From positions 84,346,213 through 84,410,212 of the forward strand of contig OW799236.1 in NCBI GenBank assembly GCA_941918925.1: DNA of 64,000 nucleotides, written 5' to 3'. Below, one piece after another: positions 12,319-22,275 of the stretch. The stretch's first letter is position 1; every line of letters starts with the position of its first letter. The notes beneath the pieces were generated by a model. It worked only from the letters and a program-made list of their open reading frames with translations. It had not been told where the DNA came from and made no database searches. Made by a program: the position numbers and the translations under genes. Origin of the DNA: Phyto melanocephala. Taxonomy: Eukaryota; Arthropoda; Insecta; Diptera; Rhinophoridae.

Positions 12319-13830
12319 AGCTGACACGGCAAACGTTGTTTTGCCACATAAATTATTTCTAGGAAATATTTTTTACGTTAAAAAAAACTTAAACCATATG
12401 TGTTCTACGGTATGCAGATCTATCTTAGTTTAAGACTTCATCGAAGTCGTTATGTTATTTAAGTGAGGCATAAATTGTCCCTAAGGGTGAGTCACCCTAA
12501 ATATTTAGGAGTTTGAAAAATAGATGTTGACCAATTCTCAAACGTTTTTTTCTGCATTGGTTGGACTATTAATTCTGTACAATTTGAAAAAAAAAAAAAA
12601 ATAAAAACTATTTCGATGTAAGTACATAATTAAAAAAAGTAAAAAGTAAATTGTAAAATTAAAAATTAACGTATGTATGTTAAAAAAAAAAATTTAAAAA
12701 AGTTAAAAAAAAAATAATTAAAATATAAATAACAAATATAAAACAAAAAAAAAATTAAAAAATAAAATAAAAACAAGTAAGAGTGCTATATTCGGCCGTG
12801 CCGAACCTTATATACCCTTCACAACGTGTAGTCATGCAATAACAGTAGTTTGTGTCACCATTCATCCCATATGAAATACGTACATACATATAAAAACATA
12901 CATATATAAAAACATCCCATTGTAAAATTATAAATTCACGTATGTATGTTAAAAAAACAAAAAAAAAATTAAATTAAAAAAAAATTTAAAAAAAAAATTA
13001 AAAAAATTTAAAAAAAAAATAATAAAAATATAAATAATATATTAAATAAAAAATAAAAAAAAAAATAAAAAAAAATTTTAAAAAAATTGAAAAAAAAATT
13101 TTTTGGCTCAGATGGGATTCGATGCCACGTTTTCTCTAACCAGTATACAAGTTTGTATGCATGTATGTTGTTGTTGTAATGTTGTTTTTGTGAAAAAAAA
13201 TCGAGGTGGTCGTGGGTTTTTGCTCATATCTCAGTTGTTTATGAACCGATGTTTCTGATTTTCAATACCGATCTACTCCCGAATATTTCTGATATTTTAA
13301 TACCTCACCCGGGTCCAAGCGATTTCGGTGGGCTTCAAAAAGTTGATTTCAACATACACACGGACAGACGGACATGCTGACAGGGCTTAATCGACTCCCC
13401 TATTCATAAGCTTTCAGAAAATATATACTTTATGGGGTCGGAAATGAAAATTGTAGAAATTTCACACGGAATGACAAACCTATATATACCCTTTTTCACT
13501 GTGTGAAGGGTATAAAAAGTGGGCGTTAAAGTAGGCGTGGTAAAAAAGTAACCTATTAATCATACCAGAATCTTAGTTATAATTTGTGAAAATTTCAAGA
13601 TCAGTCCAGCAGTCTGGCCTACCTGAGGGGACGTGAAAAAAGGCGTGGCGTTGAGGGTATGAAAAATAGACTTTGACCGATTCTCAGACCTTCATGATAT
13701 GCACACGAAATTTCATGAAAATCGGTCGAGCCATTTCGGAGGATTTTAATCACAAATACCACGACACGAGTGGAAGGCATTTTCGAAACTAACTACGATT
13801 TCATCATCAGCACTCTTTATCGGTATACTA
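12319..13830 (+). repeat. Unclassified interspersed repeat split by a mini-me-like insertion
   Basis: Starts ACTAGCTGACACGGCAAACG and ends near TCGGTCGAGCCATTTCGGAG and CACGACACGAG, the start and end style of a dispersed insect repeat whose class I cannot assign. The mini-me-like element 12775-13515 sits inside it. The last 60 bp (TTTTCGAAACTAACTACGAT, CATCATCAGC) recur inverted at about 47816-47880. A similarly organised repeat lies at 60728-61555. Confidence 0.45.
12775..13515 (-). mobile_element. Mini-me/DINE-1-like non-autonomous element, type A
   Basis: One end is ACAAGTAAGAGTGCTATATT followed by the hairpin TTCGGCCGTGCCGAA. The other end carries a GACGGACA-type tetranucleotide run, then ATATACTTTATGGGGTCGGA and GGGTATAAAA. 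A GTCY/RGAC microsatellite next to a conserved block is the known organisation of dipteran mini-me and related DINE-1 (Helentron-like) repeats, so that class is a family-level inference. The A-rich centre near 12900-13110 is low complexity. Its reverse complement aligns with 52252-52735 plus 60475-60632, where it serves as an uninterrupted reference copy. Confidence 0.6.
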
Positions 13831-13899
13831 ATATTCGATTTGAAATTGGGGGAAAAAAATTGCGAATTGGGAAAATGGGAAACTATTATTTATTTTTAT

Positions 13900-14138
13900 T
13901 ACTTTTTTCAATAACAAATAAATAAATGTTGTTTTGTTTTAGTAGTATATGTCCTGAACTTTTATCCGGACAAATCAAACGTTTGTAGCGTTTAACAGGT
14001 ATTTTCAGACATTCGCCCATATATTTTTCAAAATTGAAGATGACTTCAATGTCGTTTTAAATGGCAACAACAATAACAGCGAATTTTTTGCTACCTGAAA
14101 TTGTAGCAAAATTTAGTTCTAATCTAACTTAATATCAG
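13900..14138. other. Short spacer to the left of the BEL/Pao element
   Basis: AT-rich with no gene. Its last five bases, ATCAG at 14134-14138, are the left copy of the target-site duplication of the retroelement. Confidence 0.6.
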
Positions 14139-14713
14139 TGTTAATACATATTAATTCAATTTCTAAAAAATTCCAAAAGAACAATTTAATTTAATACAAA
14201 ATCTAAAACTTCAAAATAAAAATAAAAAAGAAAACAAAAAAACACCAGACCAAATTATTTAACGTAAAAGAAAAAAAAACACTTACACGACAAAAAATCA
14301 GTCATTTACCTCTACTAGTTTATTTTAAATTAAGTAAGTCATTTACCTTAAATTAAGTAAGTCATTTACCTTTAAAAAGGTTTTATATTACAATAATGCA
14401 AAATAAGGCATTTATTAAAATTGCTAAAATTGTATATTTGATATTGTTATTGTTGTTAATTTTAATTTAGACGTAAGAAATTAACTTGTATAAAAGACCA
14501 GCAATAATAAAGAAATTTAGGCAAACAAAGATTAACTTTTCTTCTGATTGCTTGACTAAGTCTCGGTGTTTCTACCCAGACTCAACTTTTAATTAAAATT
14601 AGCACAAGGTGTTTCTACCTGGGCTAAACTCAGTAGCTAAATTTAGTTTTTAAACAATTCTGAACTCCAAGGGAAGCCTTTGGTGTTCAAAGGCAATTTA
14701 TTGCGATCAAACA
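14139..14713 (+). repeat. 5' LTR of the BEL/Pao element
   Basis: 575 bp, beginning TGTTAATACATATT and ending GCGATCAAACA. It contains a TATA box (TATAAAAG at 14489-14496) and a polyadenylation hexamer AATAAA (14506-14511), so U3 is AT-rich and R probably starts just after. A tandem motif AAGTAAGTCATTTACCTT occurs twice near 14330-14372 and could be a regulatory repeat. Confidence 0.93.
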
Positions 14714-14822
14714 TTTGGTGACCCCGACGGTCCTGAAACTATAAAAGGATCACTACAATACACGCAACAACTATATTTCAAGAGCGTTCCTAACGATAAC
14801 TGAGAAGCAACGCAACTCAACT

Positions 14823-17800
14823 ATGGCATCATTTGAAGAACTGGTAGCAGCCCAACAAGAAACGGCGGAGCAAATAAATACAATAATCCGTAACGTGAAA
14901 AAGGACCCGGCTACAAGAAAAAGTAAAGAGTACTATTTGGAGCGTCTACAACGGCTTAACACGGCATGGCTAGAATTTGAAGGCACTGACAACAAAATAA
15001 GGTGTCTGTCAGGTTTACCCTTGCATGACCAGTATTTTACGGATCTATACCTGCGCATTTCTGGCGACACACTAAAGTACAAAGAATTGTTTGAGCTCGA
15101 AATTAAAAAATTGTCACAACCAATAATCAAATCATCAATTAGACTACCAATAGAAACCGAAGGTGCAAAAAGCGGTATACAGGGAGAGCCGCACCTTGAC
15201 GAAATCACAAGTAAGGTTCTTCGAAATCAACGGGCATTAACGAGAGCGCTAAGACGAATAATGGACGAAGTAAAGGCTGACGAAGATCGAGAGGAATCAT
15301 TTTATCAGAGCAAATTAACACTCATTGATAAATATATGCATGACTTCTCGACAAACAACGATACGTTATGGCAGCTAACTACCAAAGATCAAATTGACGA
15401 TTACACTTTGGATGAATTTTACGAAATGCAAGCTGAAGTGCACAACACTCGTTGTAAGCTGCAACAGTATGTCAACAGCGCCAGCGAAGTTACTCCACAA
15501 AAGGCCGGAGGAATTGGGCATTGCCAAACCCAGTTACCAAAAATTCAGATTCCAAGATTCAGCGGCAGTTACCTACAATGGGTAGCCTTTAAAGACCTTT
15601 ACACTCAACTGATCCATAACACAAAAATGAGCGAAGTTGAGAAAATGTTTTACTTAACCACACACCTGGCAGACGAGCCAAAAAATTTAATTAAACATTT
15701 ACCAATTGCAACAGCAAACTATGAAGTAGCATGGAAAATTTTGGTTAATAGATACGACAACAAAAGGCTTATTGTGACAACACTACTTGACAACTTCTTT
15801 GCTCATCCACAAATAAAAAACGAAACGGCACAAGCGCTAAAAGGCTTACATGATCTCACTAAAGAATGCATCCATGGTCTGAACGCACAAGAAATTCCAG
15901 TGAACAACTGGGACGCCATCATGGTTCACATATTGCTAAAGAAGCTCGATTACTCCACTCGAACACTATTTGAACAATCACTAAAGGACAATAAAGGCCT
16001 CGTGAGTCTACATGAACTACTAAGATTTATCGAGCATCGGTTTCAAGCATTGGAAACACGCGGAAAATCTTGCGAATTTGCTGGGGGGAAGGATAGAGCC
16101 AAACTTACAACAGCAGCTACAACAAATCTAAACTGTAAGGTATGTGGATCAATAGGACATCCCATATATTACTGTGAAAAATTCCTCAAAATGTCTCCAG
16201 CTGAGAGACTACAGTGGACACAAAAGAGAAGACTTTGTGTCAACTGTTTTAAATCAGATCATGTTACCAAGACATGTACCTCACGGTCTTGTTCAAAGTG
16301 TACAAAAAGGCACAATACATTATTGCACTTGGAATTACCAAGAGAAAACACAACAGCAACATCAGCGGAAGGCTATCAAAAGGCACAAGGCCCAGCCTCT
16401 GCATCAAATAAAGGTACTCCAATCGTAGCCACAACTAACAAGCAACTCATCGACAACAGTTACATATTACTAACCACTGCAAGAGTAAAGGTAATTGGAG
16501 ACAACGGCCGTAGCTGCATATTCCGAGCTCTCCTAGACTCTGGATCGCAAGTTAATTTGGTTTCAAACAGAGTACTGAGCAAGTTATCGCTGAACGCTTC
16601 AGACTCTTCACTGTGCATTGAAGGAATAGGCCGAAAGACTCACAATGCCTCCCGACGGATCAATATAGAGCTACATGCATGTTCAGGCAATTACACTACC
16701 AGAGTCGAAGCATTTGTTCTTCCGACTATTGTAGCGCCTCAGCCTACCAAATCATTCGACACATCAGGTTGGAATCTTCCTGAAAACATTAATTTAGCTG
16801 ATCCATGGTTCAATCAAATGGATAAAATTGATATTTTGATTGGAGCAGAATTTTATCATCAGCTGTTGCGCCCACAACAAATAAGGATCAACCACAAACT
16901 ACCAATTTTACAAAATACAGTCTTGGGTTGGGTCGTCACGGGTAAGCTACAAGAAAGCAATGCCAAATTAGTTACCTGTGCAGTGTTTACCACGGAAAAG
17001 CAAACTACAAACCAGCGTATTGAAAATTTCTGGAAGCTTGAGGACACGAATAGTACAGAACGAGCACTATCATTAGCTGAGAAACGTTGTGAAGATCACT
17101 TTGCTCAAAACGTAACAAGGAACAAAGACGGGAGATTCGTTGTTCGCCTACCATTTGCAGAAAATCCATGCATTCTAGGAAGTTCTAAAACAATGGCGTT
17201 CAATCTATTTCTAGCATTAGAAAAACGATTGAATCTTCCACAGGCCTTGTTGGCAGCCTCTAGAGCACAATTCTGGATTACGAACGGAAAATCATTAGCA
17301 CGCAGTACCATCCATAAATGTATACGATGCACTAGAGCTAGGCCAATACTTTTCAAACAATTAATGGGAAATCTTCCAGCTGACAGAGTCACGCCAGCAC
17401 GTCCATTCATAACTACAGGTGTTGACTACTTTGGACCAATTTGGATCCATCAAAAAATCAGAGGCAAAAGACCAGATAAGGCTTACATAGCAGTCTTTTG
17501 TTGTTTCGCTACTAAGGCCATTCACATGGAAGTAGTGTCCAATTTGTCTACAGAATCATTCATTGGAGCACTACGGCGCTTCATCAGTAGAAGAGGCCAT
17601 TGTCAGACATTGTATTGCGACAATGCCACTAACTTCGTCGGAGCAAACAATAAGCTCGCCGAATTAGAAGAATCACTATACTCTCAAGCAGCGCAAGAAA
17701 AAATAACACAAATATGCAGCAATCAGTCAATAAATTTCAAATTTATCCCACCAAGAGCCCCTCATTTTGGTGGGCTTTGGGAAGCGGCAGTAAAGTCCGC

Positions 17801-20153
17801 CAAACATCTCTTATTGAGAAGCGTCCATGCAGCATCACTTACCTATGAAGAATTGGAAACGGTAGTGGTTGAAATAGAAGCCATCTTAAATTCGCGACCG
17901 TTGATCCCTCTTTCATCAAACTACGATGATCTTCAAGCGCTCACACCAGGTCACTTTCTAGTAGGTGAACCCTTGACATCAGCAGTGGATGTAAATGCTC
18001 AATCTCCAAGACTGTTGTTAGATGCAAGGTGGAAAATAACATCAGAAATAAAACATAAATTCTGGAAGGAATGGACACAAAATTATCTACATGAACTACA
18101 GCAAAGAGGAAAATGGAAATCACCTTCACCGAACGTCATTGAAGGCATGCTTGTTATCCTTAAAGAAGACAACACTCCAGTGCTACAATGGCCACTGGGT
18201 AGAATCAGCCGAATATATAAGGGAGATGATGGACTTATCAGGGTTTGCGACGTCAAAACGGCAAGGGGAACCTTCAGGAGACCAATTCATAGATTGGCTC
18301 CGTTGTTCAACGATTCCCACATAGAACACTCCGAATACGACAACCTGATTGCGCAAAAGAGGCAACATCCATCAGAAGATGATAATATGCAGCCAAAACG
18401 AAAGGTAGTACAATATTCTTCATTGGGAGTCATCAGTACAATTTTTATTTCACTCCTCCTGCTACCGATAATTCTAGCCTCTCCAATAAATATTACAGAA
18501 CTTTCCTCCGATCCAGGATTGTATTTCGAAGGCATAGGGTCAACAAAATTAGTAACAGCTACCTGGAAAATTATTATATACTACGATCTAACACCAATTT
18601 GGGATAAAAATAAGGTTCTAGAAGCTGGAATAACATCATTTTCAAAGCTCTGCAAGCAAGCAATAGCTACGGAGTCATGTGAACCGCTTGTCCTACAACT
18701 TCGGCATACTTGGAACACCCTTATTCAAGAGTCAGATCTTATAACTCCAAGACGAAACCGGAGAGCTGCATTAGACATTGTGGGGAATATGGCCCATGCG
18801 TTATTTGGAATTCTTGACTCAGATTATTCAGAACAAATGGCTCAAACTATAACCAACGTAAAAGAAAACGAGGAGTATCTTCACCTGTTACTAAGAAACC
18901 AAACTTCAGTAATAGATTCGACAATCAACATTCGTAAGCAAAGCGAGAACAATACTAAGGTGCGTTTCTCAGAGCTTAAAAAAGGCATCTATCATGATTT
19001 AAACGCAGTTATAAATGAGACTTCAAATGTACGACAAGCCCAAAATCTAATGTCTCTGGCGATTCAATTAAATGCACTCGCGTCAGATTTACAACGAATT
19101 GAAACAGAGTTAATCGCTGCCCTCACACATACGAATCACGGTAATATAAGTCCACTTATCCTCACACCAAGGCAGTTAAGATCAGAAATTACTAAAATTA
19201 AAGGACACCTTCCCATGGGTCGCGCATTACCAATTGAAGATACTTATTTGCTAGAGTTATACAAAATCATGACTATCAAGGGCACAGTAGCACAGGGGAG
19301 AGTTATGTTCATGATTGAACTACCTTTAGTGAATCAAGAGCACTTTGAACTCTTCAAGGTGATCCCTATACCCACCAAGATGAACGACACAGCCATCGCT
19401 ATAACAACCAATATAGAATACCTAGCTGTGAACCACCACCGAGATGAATACTTGACATTAAATACATTCCAATTCAACAAATGTACTTTAGTTCGGAGCG
19501 ACATATACCTATGCTCTATGTTACAAATCAGCGTAACTCGAGACTCAAGCAGCTTCTCCTGTGAAATTGCTCTCTTCAACAACAGAACATCTCCACTATG
19601 TAGCTTCGGTCACATACAGGACAAGGTTTATTTTGTCGCACTGAACACCATCAACCGTTGGCTTTATTCAACAATATATCCATTGGAACTAATTGCAGTC
19701 TGTGACTCTGAAACCATACACATTCACATCAAACATTCTGGCCTCTTGTCGATGAAATCAACTTGTATCATAAAGGGAAATATACTAACTATCCATGGGC
19801 ATGAAACTAGTGTCTCTACTCTCCGTAATTCATATGCCATGGTTGGAAATATTACGGCAATTGGTAAACCGTCCGAGATTAAGAGACTTCTAGCACCAAA
19901 TATTAATTTAGACACCAAACTGGATGAACTCACCGACATTCAAAGGCAATTAGCAGAGATGAAGAATCTTCCAAAAGAAATAAGTTATCCGGTTCTTCAT
20001 CATCCATACATTAGCCTGTTGGCGCTACTTCTGTCATTGCTGATCATCGTGATTCTAATAGGATGGCGACTTAAATGCTACAAAGGGGCATCAATCAACC
20101 TGGCTCCAACACCACCAAGGCCTACACCACGACAGCGTAATTCTGAAGTTTAA
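14823..20153 (+). CDS. BEL/Pao Gag-protease-(RT deleted)-integrase-envelope-like polyprotein
   Basis: One open frame of 1776 residues, start ATG 14823. Gag contains a DUF1759-type domain (about residues 235-420; PRFSGSYLQWVAFKDLY) and a C-rich zinc-knuckle region from about residue 437 (CKVCGSIGH...CVNCFKSDH). Protease: LLDSGSQVNL near residue 573. The region that normally leads into reverse transcriptase ends at ALEKRLN (about 804) and is followed at once by QALLAASRAQFWI of integrase. RT, RNase H and the His pair of the integrase zinc finger are therefore missing, while KCIRC (about 832) remains. The integrase core keeps D, D and E (VDYFGP about 868; CDNATNF about 932; GLWEAA about 987), and a DUF5641 block follows. 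From about 1190 there is a hydrophobic segment, a basic RNRR site (about 1310) and a C-terminal membrane span (about 1726-1752), consistent with an insect F-type envelope region. The frame is open, but the copy cannot reverse-transcribe itself. Confidence 0.9.
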   Translation: MASFEELVAAQQETAEQINTIIRNVKKDPATRKSKEYYLERLQRLNTAWLEFEGTDNKIRCLSGLPLHDQYFTDLYLRISGDTLKYKELFELEIKKLSQPIIKSSIRLPIETEGAKSGIQGEPHLDEITSKVLRNQRALTRALRRIMDEVKADEDREESFYQSKLTLIDKYMHDFSTNNDTLWQLTTKDQIDDYTLDEFYEMQAEVHNTRCKLQQYVNSASEVTPQKAGGIGHCQTQLPKIQIPRFSGSYLQWVAFKDLYTQLIHNTKMSEVEKMFYLTTHLADEPKNLIKHLPIATANYEVAWKILVNRYDNKRLIVTTLLDNFFAHPQIKNETAQALKGLHDLTKECIHGLNAQEIPVNNWDAIMVHILLKKLDYSTRTLFEQSLKDNKGLVSLHELLRFIEHRFQALETRGKSCEFAGGKDRAKLTTAATTNLNCKVCGSIGHPIYYCEKFLKMSPAERLQWTQKRRLCVNCFKSDHVTKTCTSRSCSKCTKRHNTLLHLELPRENTTATSAEGYQKAQGPASASNKGTPIVATTNKQLIDNSYILLTTARVKVIGDNGRSCIFRALLDSGSQVNLVSNRVLSKLSLNASDSSLCIEGIGRKTHNASRRINIELHACSGNYTTRVEAFVLPTIVAPQPTKSFDTSGWNLPENINLADPWFNQMDKIDILIGAEFYHQLLRPQQIRINHKLPILQNTVLGWVVTGKLQESNAKLVTCAVFTTEKQTTNQRIENFWKLEDTNSTERALSLAEKRCEDHFAQNVTRNKDGRFVVRLPFAENPCILGSSKTMAFNLFLALEKRLNLPQALLAASRAQFWITNGKSLARSTIHKCIRCTRARPILFKQLMGNLPADRVTPARPFITTGVDYFGPIWIHQKIRGKRPDKAYIAVFCCFATKAIHMEVVSNLSTESFIGALRRFISRRGHCQTLYCDNATNFVGANNKLAELEESLYSQAAQEKITQICSNQSINFKFIPPRAPHFGGLWEAAVKSAKHLLLRSVHAASLTYEELETVVVEIEAILNSRPLIPLSSNYDDLQALTPGHFLVGEPLTSAVDVNAQSPRLLLDARWKITSEIKHKFWKEWTQNYLHELQQRGKWKSPSPNVIEGMLVILKEDNTPVLQWPLGRISRIYKGDDGLIRVCDVKTARGTFRRPIHRLAPLFNDSHIEHSEYDNLIAQKRQHPSEDDNMQPKRKVVQYSSLGVISTIFISLLLLPIILASPINITELSSDPGLYFEGIGSTKLVTATWKIIIYYDLTPIWDKNKVLEAGITSFSKLCKQAIATESCEPLVLQLRHTWNTLIQESDLITPRRNRRAALDIVGNMAHALFGILDSDYSEQMAQTITNVKENEEYLHLLLRNQTSVIDSTINIRKQSENNTKVRFSELKKGIYHDLNAVINETSNVRQAQNLMSLAIQLNALASDLQRIETELIAALTHTNHGNISPLILTPRQLRSEITKIKGHLPMGRALPIEDTYLLELYKIMTIKGTVAQGRVMFMIELPLVNQEHFELFKVIPIPTKMNDTAIAITTNIEYLAVNHHRDEYLTLNTFQFNKCTLVRSDIYLCSMLQISVTRDSSSFSCEIALFNNRTSPLCSFGHIQDKVYFVALNTINRWLYSTIYPLELIAVCDSETIHIHIKHSGLLSMKSTCIIKGNILTIHGHETSVSTLRNSYAMVGNITAIGKPSEIKRLLAPNINLDTKLDELTDIQRQLAEMKNLPKEISYPVLHHPYISLLALLLSLLIIVILIGWRLKCYKGASINLAPTPPRPTPRQRNSEV

Positions 20154-20232
20154 AAATAGCTAAGTTAAATATCTAACATATTACATATCGATTTTATATA
20201 TTATTTCGCTATTCGCTCAAGACGGCGGAGAA

Positions 20233-20808
20233 TGTTAATACATATTAATTCAATTTCTAAAAAATTCCAAAAGAACAATTTAATTTAATACAAAATCTAA
20301 AACTTCAAAATAAAAATAAAAAAGAAAACAAAAAAACACCAGACCAAATTATTTAACGTAAAAGAAAAAAAAAACACTTACACGACAAAAAATCAGTCAT
20401 TTACCTCTACTAGTTTATTTTAAATTAAGTAAGTCATTTACCTTAAATTAAGTAAGTCATTTACCTTTAAAAAGGTTTTATATTACAATAATGCAAAATA
20501 AGGCATTTATTAAAATTGCTAAAATTGTATATTTGATATTGTTATTGTTGTTAATTTTAATTTAGACGTAAGAAATTAACTTGTATAAAAGACCAGCAAT
20601 AATAAAGAAATTTAGGCAAACAAAGATTAACTTTTCTTCTGATTGCTTGACTAAGTCTCGGTGTTTCTACCCAGACTCAACTTTTAATTAAAATTAGCAC
20701 AAGGTGTTTCTACCTGGGCTAAACTCAGTAGCTAAATTTAGTTTTTAAACAATTCTGAACTCCAAGGGAAGCCTTTGGTGTTCAAAGGCAATTTATTGCG
20801 ATCAAACA
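20233..20808 (+). repeat. 3' LTR of the BEL/Pao element
   Basis: 576 bp, identical by eye to the 5' LTR except for one extra A in the run near 20364. It is followed by the target duplication ATCAG at 20809-20813. Confidence 0.93.
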
Positions 20809-20813
20809 ATCAG

Positions 20814-21376
20814 CAAGAGCGCTATATTCCGCTATGCCGAATCTGACAATTATGTGGAGCAACTGTGACCAAAACTTATTAAAGAAATTGATAATTTAAA
20901 CTTTTTAATATTTTTTTTTAAAAATGTTTTTTTGCCGATACTTTGGCGGTAACTAAGATTTTCTGTAAATGTTACCAAGGGTACCAAAGTTGCAAGAAGT
21001 TCCATAGGAGCTGCAAATTCATACTTTGTGTAGAAAAAGAGACAATCATGTTCTTTCAATAATATCTCAGCTCGTAATGTATCAACATAACAGATTTTCA
21101 ATAGCAAAAATCTCGAAAGCATAAGTATCTGATAAATTGATGCCATATAAGATATAAGTCTAAAAAATATGTATGTATGTATGGGGCAATTAAAAATTTG
21201 ATTTTAACATACACAGGGACAGACGGAACTAAATCAATTCCTCTATCTATAAGGATTCATAATATACATATATACTTTATAGGGTCTAAACTGAATATTG
21301 TAGAAATTACAAACGGAATGACAAACTTATATGTATGTATATACAATTTTTACACTCTCGTGTGAAGGGTATAAAA
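20814..21376 (-). mobile_element. Mini-me-like element fragment next to the BEL insertion
   Basis: Left edge CAAGAGCGCTATATTCCGCT and right edge CTTTATAGGGTCTAAACTGA, AATTACAAACGGAATGACAA and GTGAAGGGTATAAAAA are the two ends of the mini-me-like family. The centre is short and diverged. The BEL element inserted within a few bases of its left edge. Confidence 0.5.
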
Positions 21377-21491
21377 AGGGACCAGTTATAGACCCAAGAG
21401 TGGTGGTCTTTGTGTCATCAGCCGGTTCAAGCTAGTCGTCGAAGAGGATAACTAAGTAAATAATAAGCATACTTTTCTAAAGTGTACTCAC

Positions 21492-21708
21492 CTACATCTT
21501 CACATTCTGCCAAATCTTCATAGGAGCCAAAAGCTTTAGAAATTTCATGTTTCTTAGCAAATTCTTGTGCACGTTTTTGGTCGCGGGCAGCTACAGCAAC
21601 AAGTTTATGTTCATCAAAAGGCAAAGTGCTTAAAGCTACACAGAAATCATTACTTATTTTACCAGCCGAAACAATACCCCAACGTAAAGCGCTTGGCATT
21701 TTTTTCAA
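21492..21708 (-). CDS. DHDH-like dihydrodiol dehydrogenase, exon 1 with start codon
   Basis: Encodes the first 72 residues plus one base of codon 73. The start is [20 protein letters not shown]. The second Met, residue 4, is an equally possible start because [11 protein letters not shown] is where family members normally begin. The GIVSAGKI stretch is the dinucleotide-binding glycine-rich loop of the Rossmann fold, and LVAVAARD is the following beta strand. The donor site is G|GTGAGT at 21491. Joined to exon 2 the protein continues CEDVDIVYVGS in frame. The 5' UTR and promoter would lie just above 21708; no TATA box is obvious. Confidence 0.92.
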
Positions 21709-21759
21709 TCAAAAACTTAACAATAAATGAACTAAATGTAGTTTTCGAATCCGTTTAAC

Positions 21760-22267
21760 CTATAGACAAATAAAAATTTTATTGTTTTAGCACTTGTAGT
21801 TATTTGTAAATAGCAAAAAAAACTTTATAAAACCATCTTATAGATAAGATTAGTATGCAGTGTACCCAGTCAAAAAATGTTGAAGCATTCCATAGCAAAT
21901 TAAATTTTAATTTCTAAATCAATAGGGCAATACAGTGTACTCTCCCTTATAAACTTAAAATAATATGAACCGCGGCAGCATTAATCCTTCATATTTTTTG
22001 CTGGGCATGCAATTGACATTTAATCGAAAAAGGGTTCTGGAAATGCAAAGTTGACCTACAAGTACCTCTAGTTGTAATCTCACAATATATATGTATAGAT
22101 GTATATATTTGCTTGTTGTAAAGTCTAGGTACAATAATTTGAATAACAATTTGTTTATATAGTTATAACAAGCAAATTCACTATGAACATTTATTAAACA
22201 CCAGAAATTATACACAGTAAATGCTGTAGGTGCACCGGCTACTTAAAATGCATTTGAACAAGAACTA
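21760..22267. other. Spacer upstream of DHDH
   Basis: AT-rich, no gene recognised. It probably contains the DHDH promoter (minus-strand transcription). Confidence 0.4.
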
Positions 22268-22275
22268 GTGCTGTA

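Larger units (their letters stand above)
14139..20808 (+). mobile_element. BEL/Pao LTR retroelement, young, internally deleted, env-bearing
   Basis: Complete LTR element of 6670 bp. The LTRs are 14139-14713 and 20233-20808, both TG..CA, flanked by the 5-bp duplication ATCAG (14134-14138 and 20809-20813). By eye the LTRs differ only in the length of one A-run (9 versus 10), so insertion was very recent. A TGG-starting primer-binding site follows the left LTR (TGGTGACCCCGACGG at 14716). A purine-rich stretch (GACGGCGGAGAA) precedes the right LTR. The single ORF encodes Gag, protease, integrase and an envelope-like region but lacks reverse transcriptase and RNase H. It sits in DHDH intron 1, antisense to that gene. 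Confidence 0.95.
12097..21491 (-). other. DHDH intron 1 (about 9.4 kb), mostly transposable elements
   Basis: On the minus strand the donor is GTGAGT (21491-21486) and the acceptor ends TTTGTTTACAG at 12097. The intron contains an unclassified repeat (12319-13830) split by a mini-me-like element, the full BEL/Pao element (14139-20808) and another mini-me-like copy (20814-21376). Exon phases match across it, so splicing can restore the frame. Confidence 0.85.

Noticed and set aside
11174..21708. DHDH as a gene destroyed by retrotransposon insertion
   Set aside because: The exon borders are canonical splice sites, the phases match and the joined product is full length. The element sits inside an intron.
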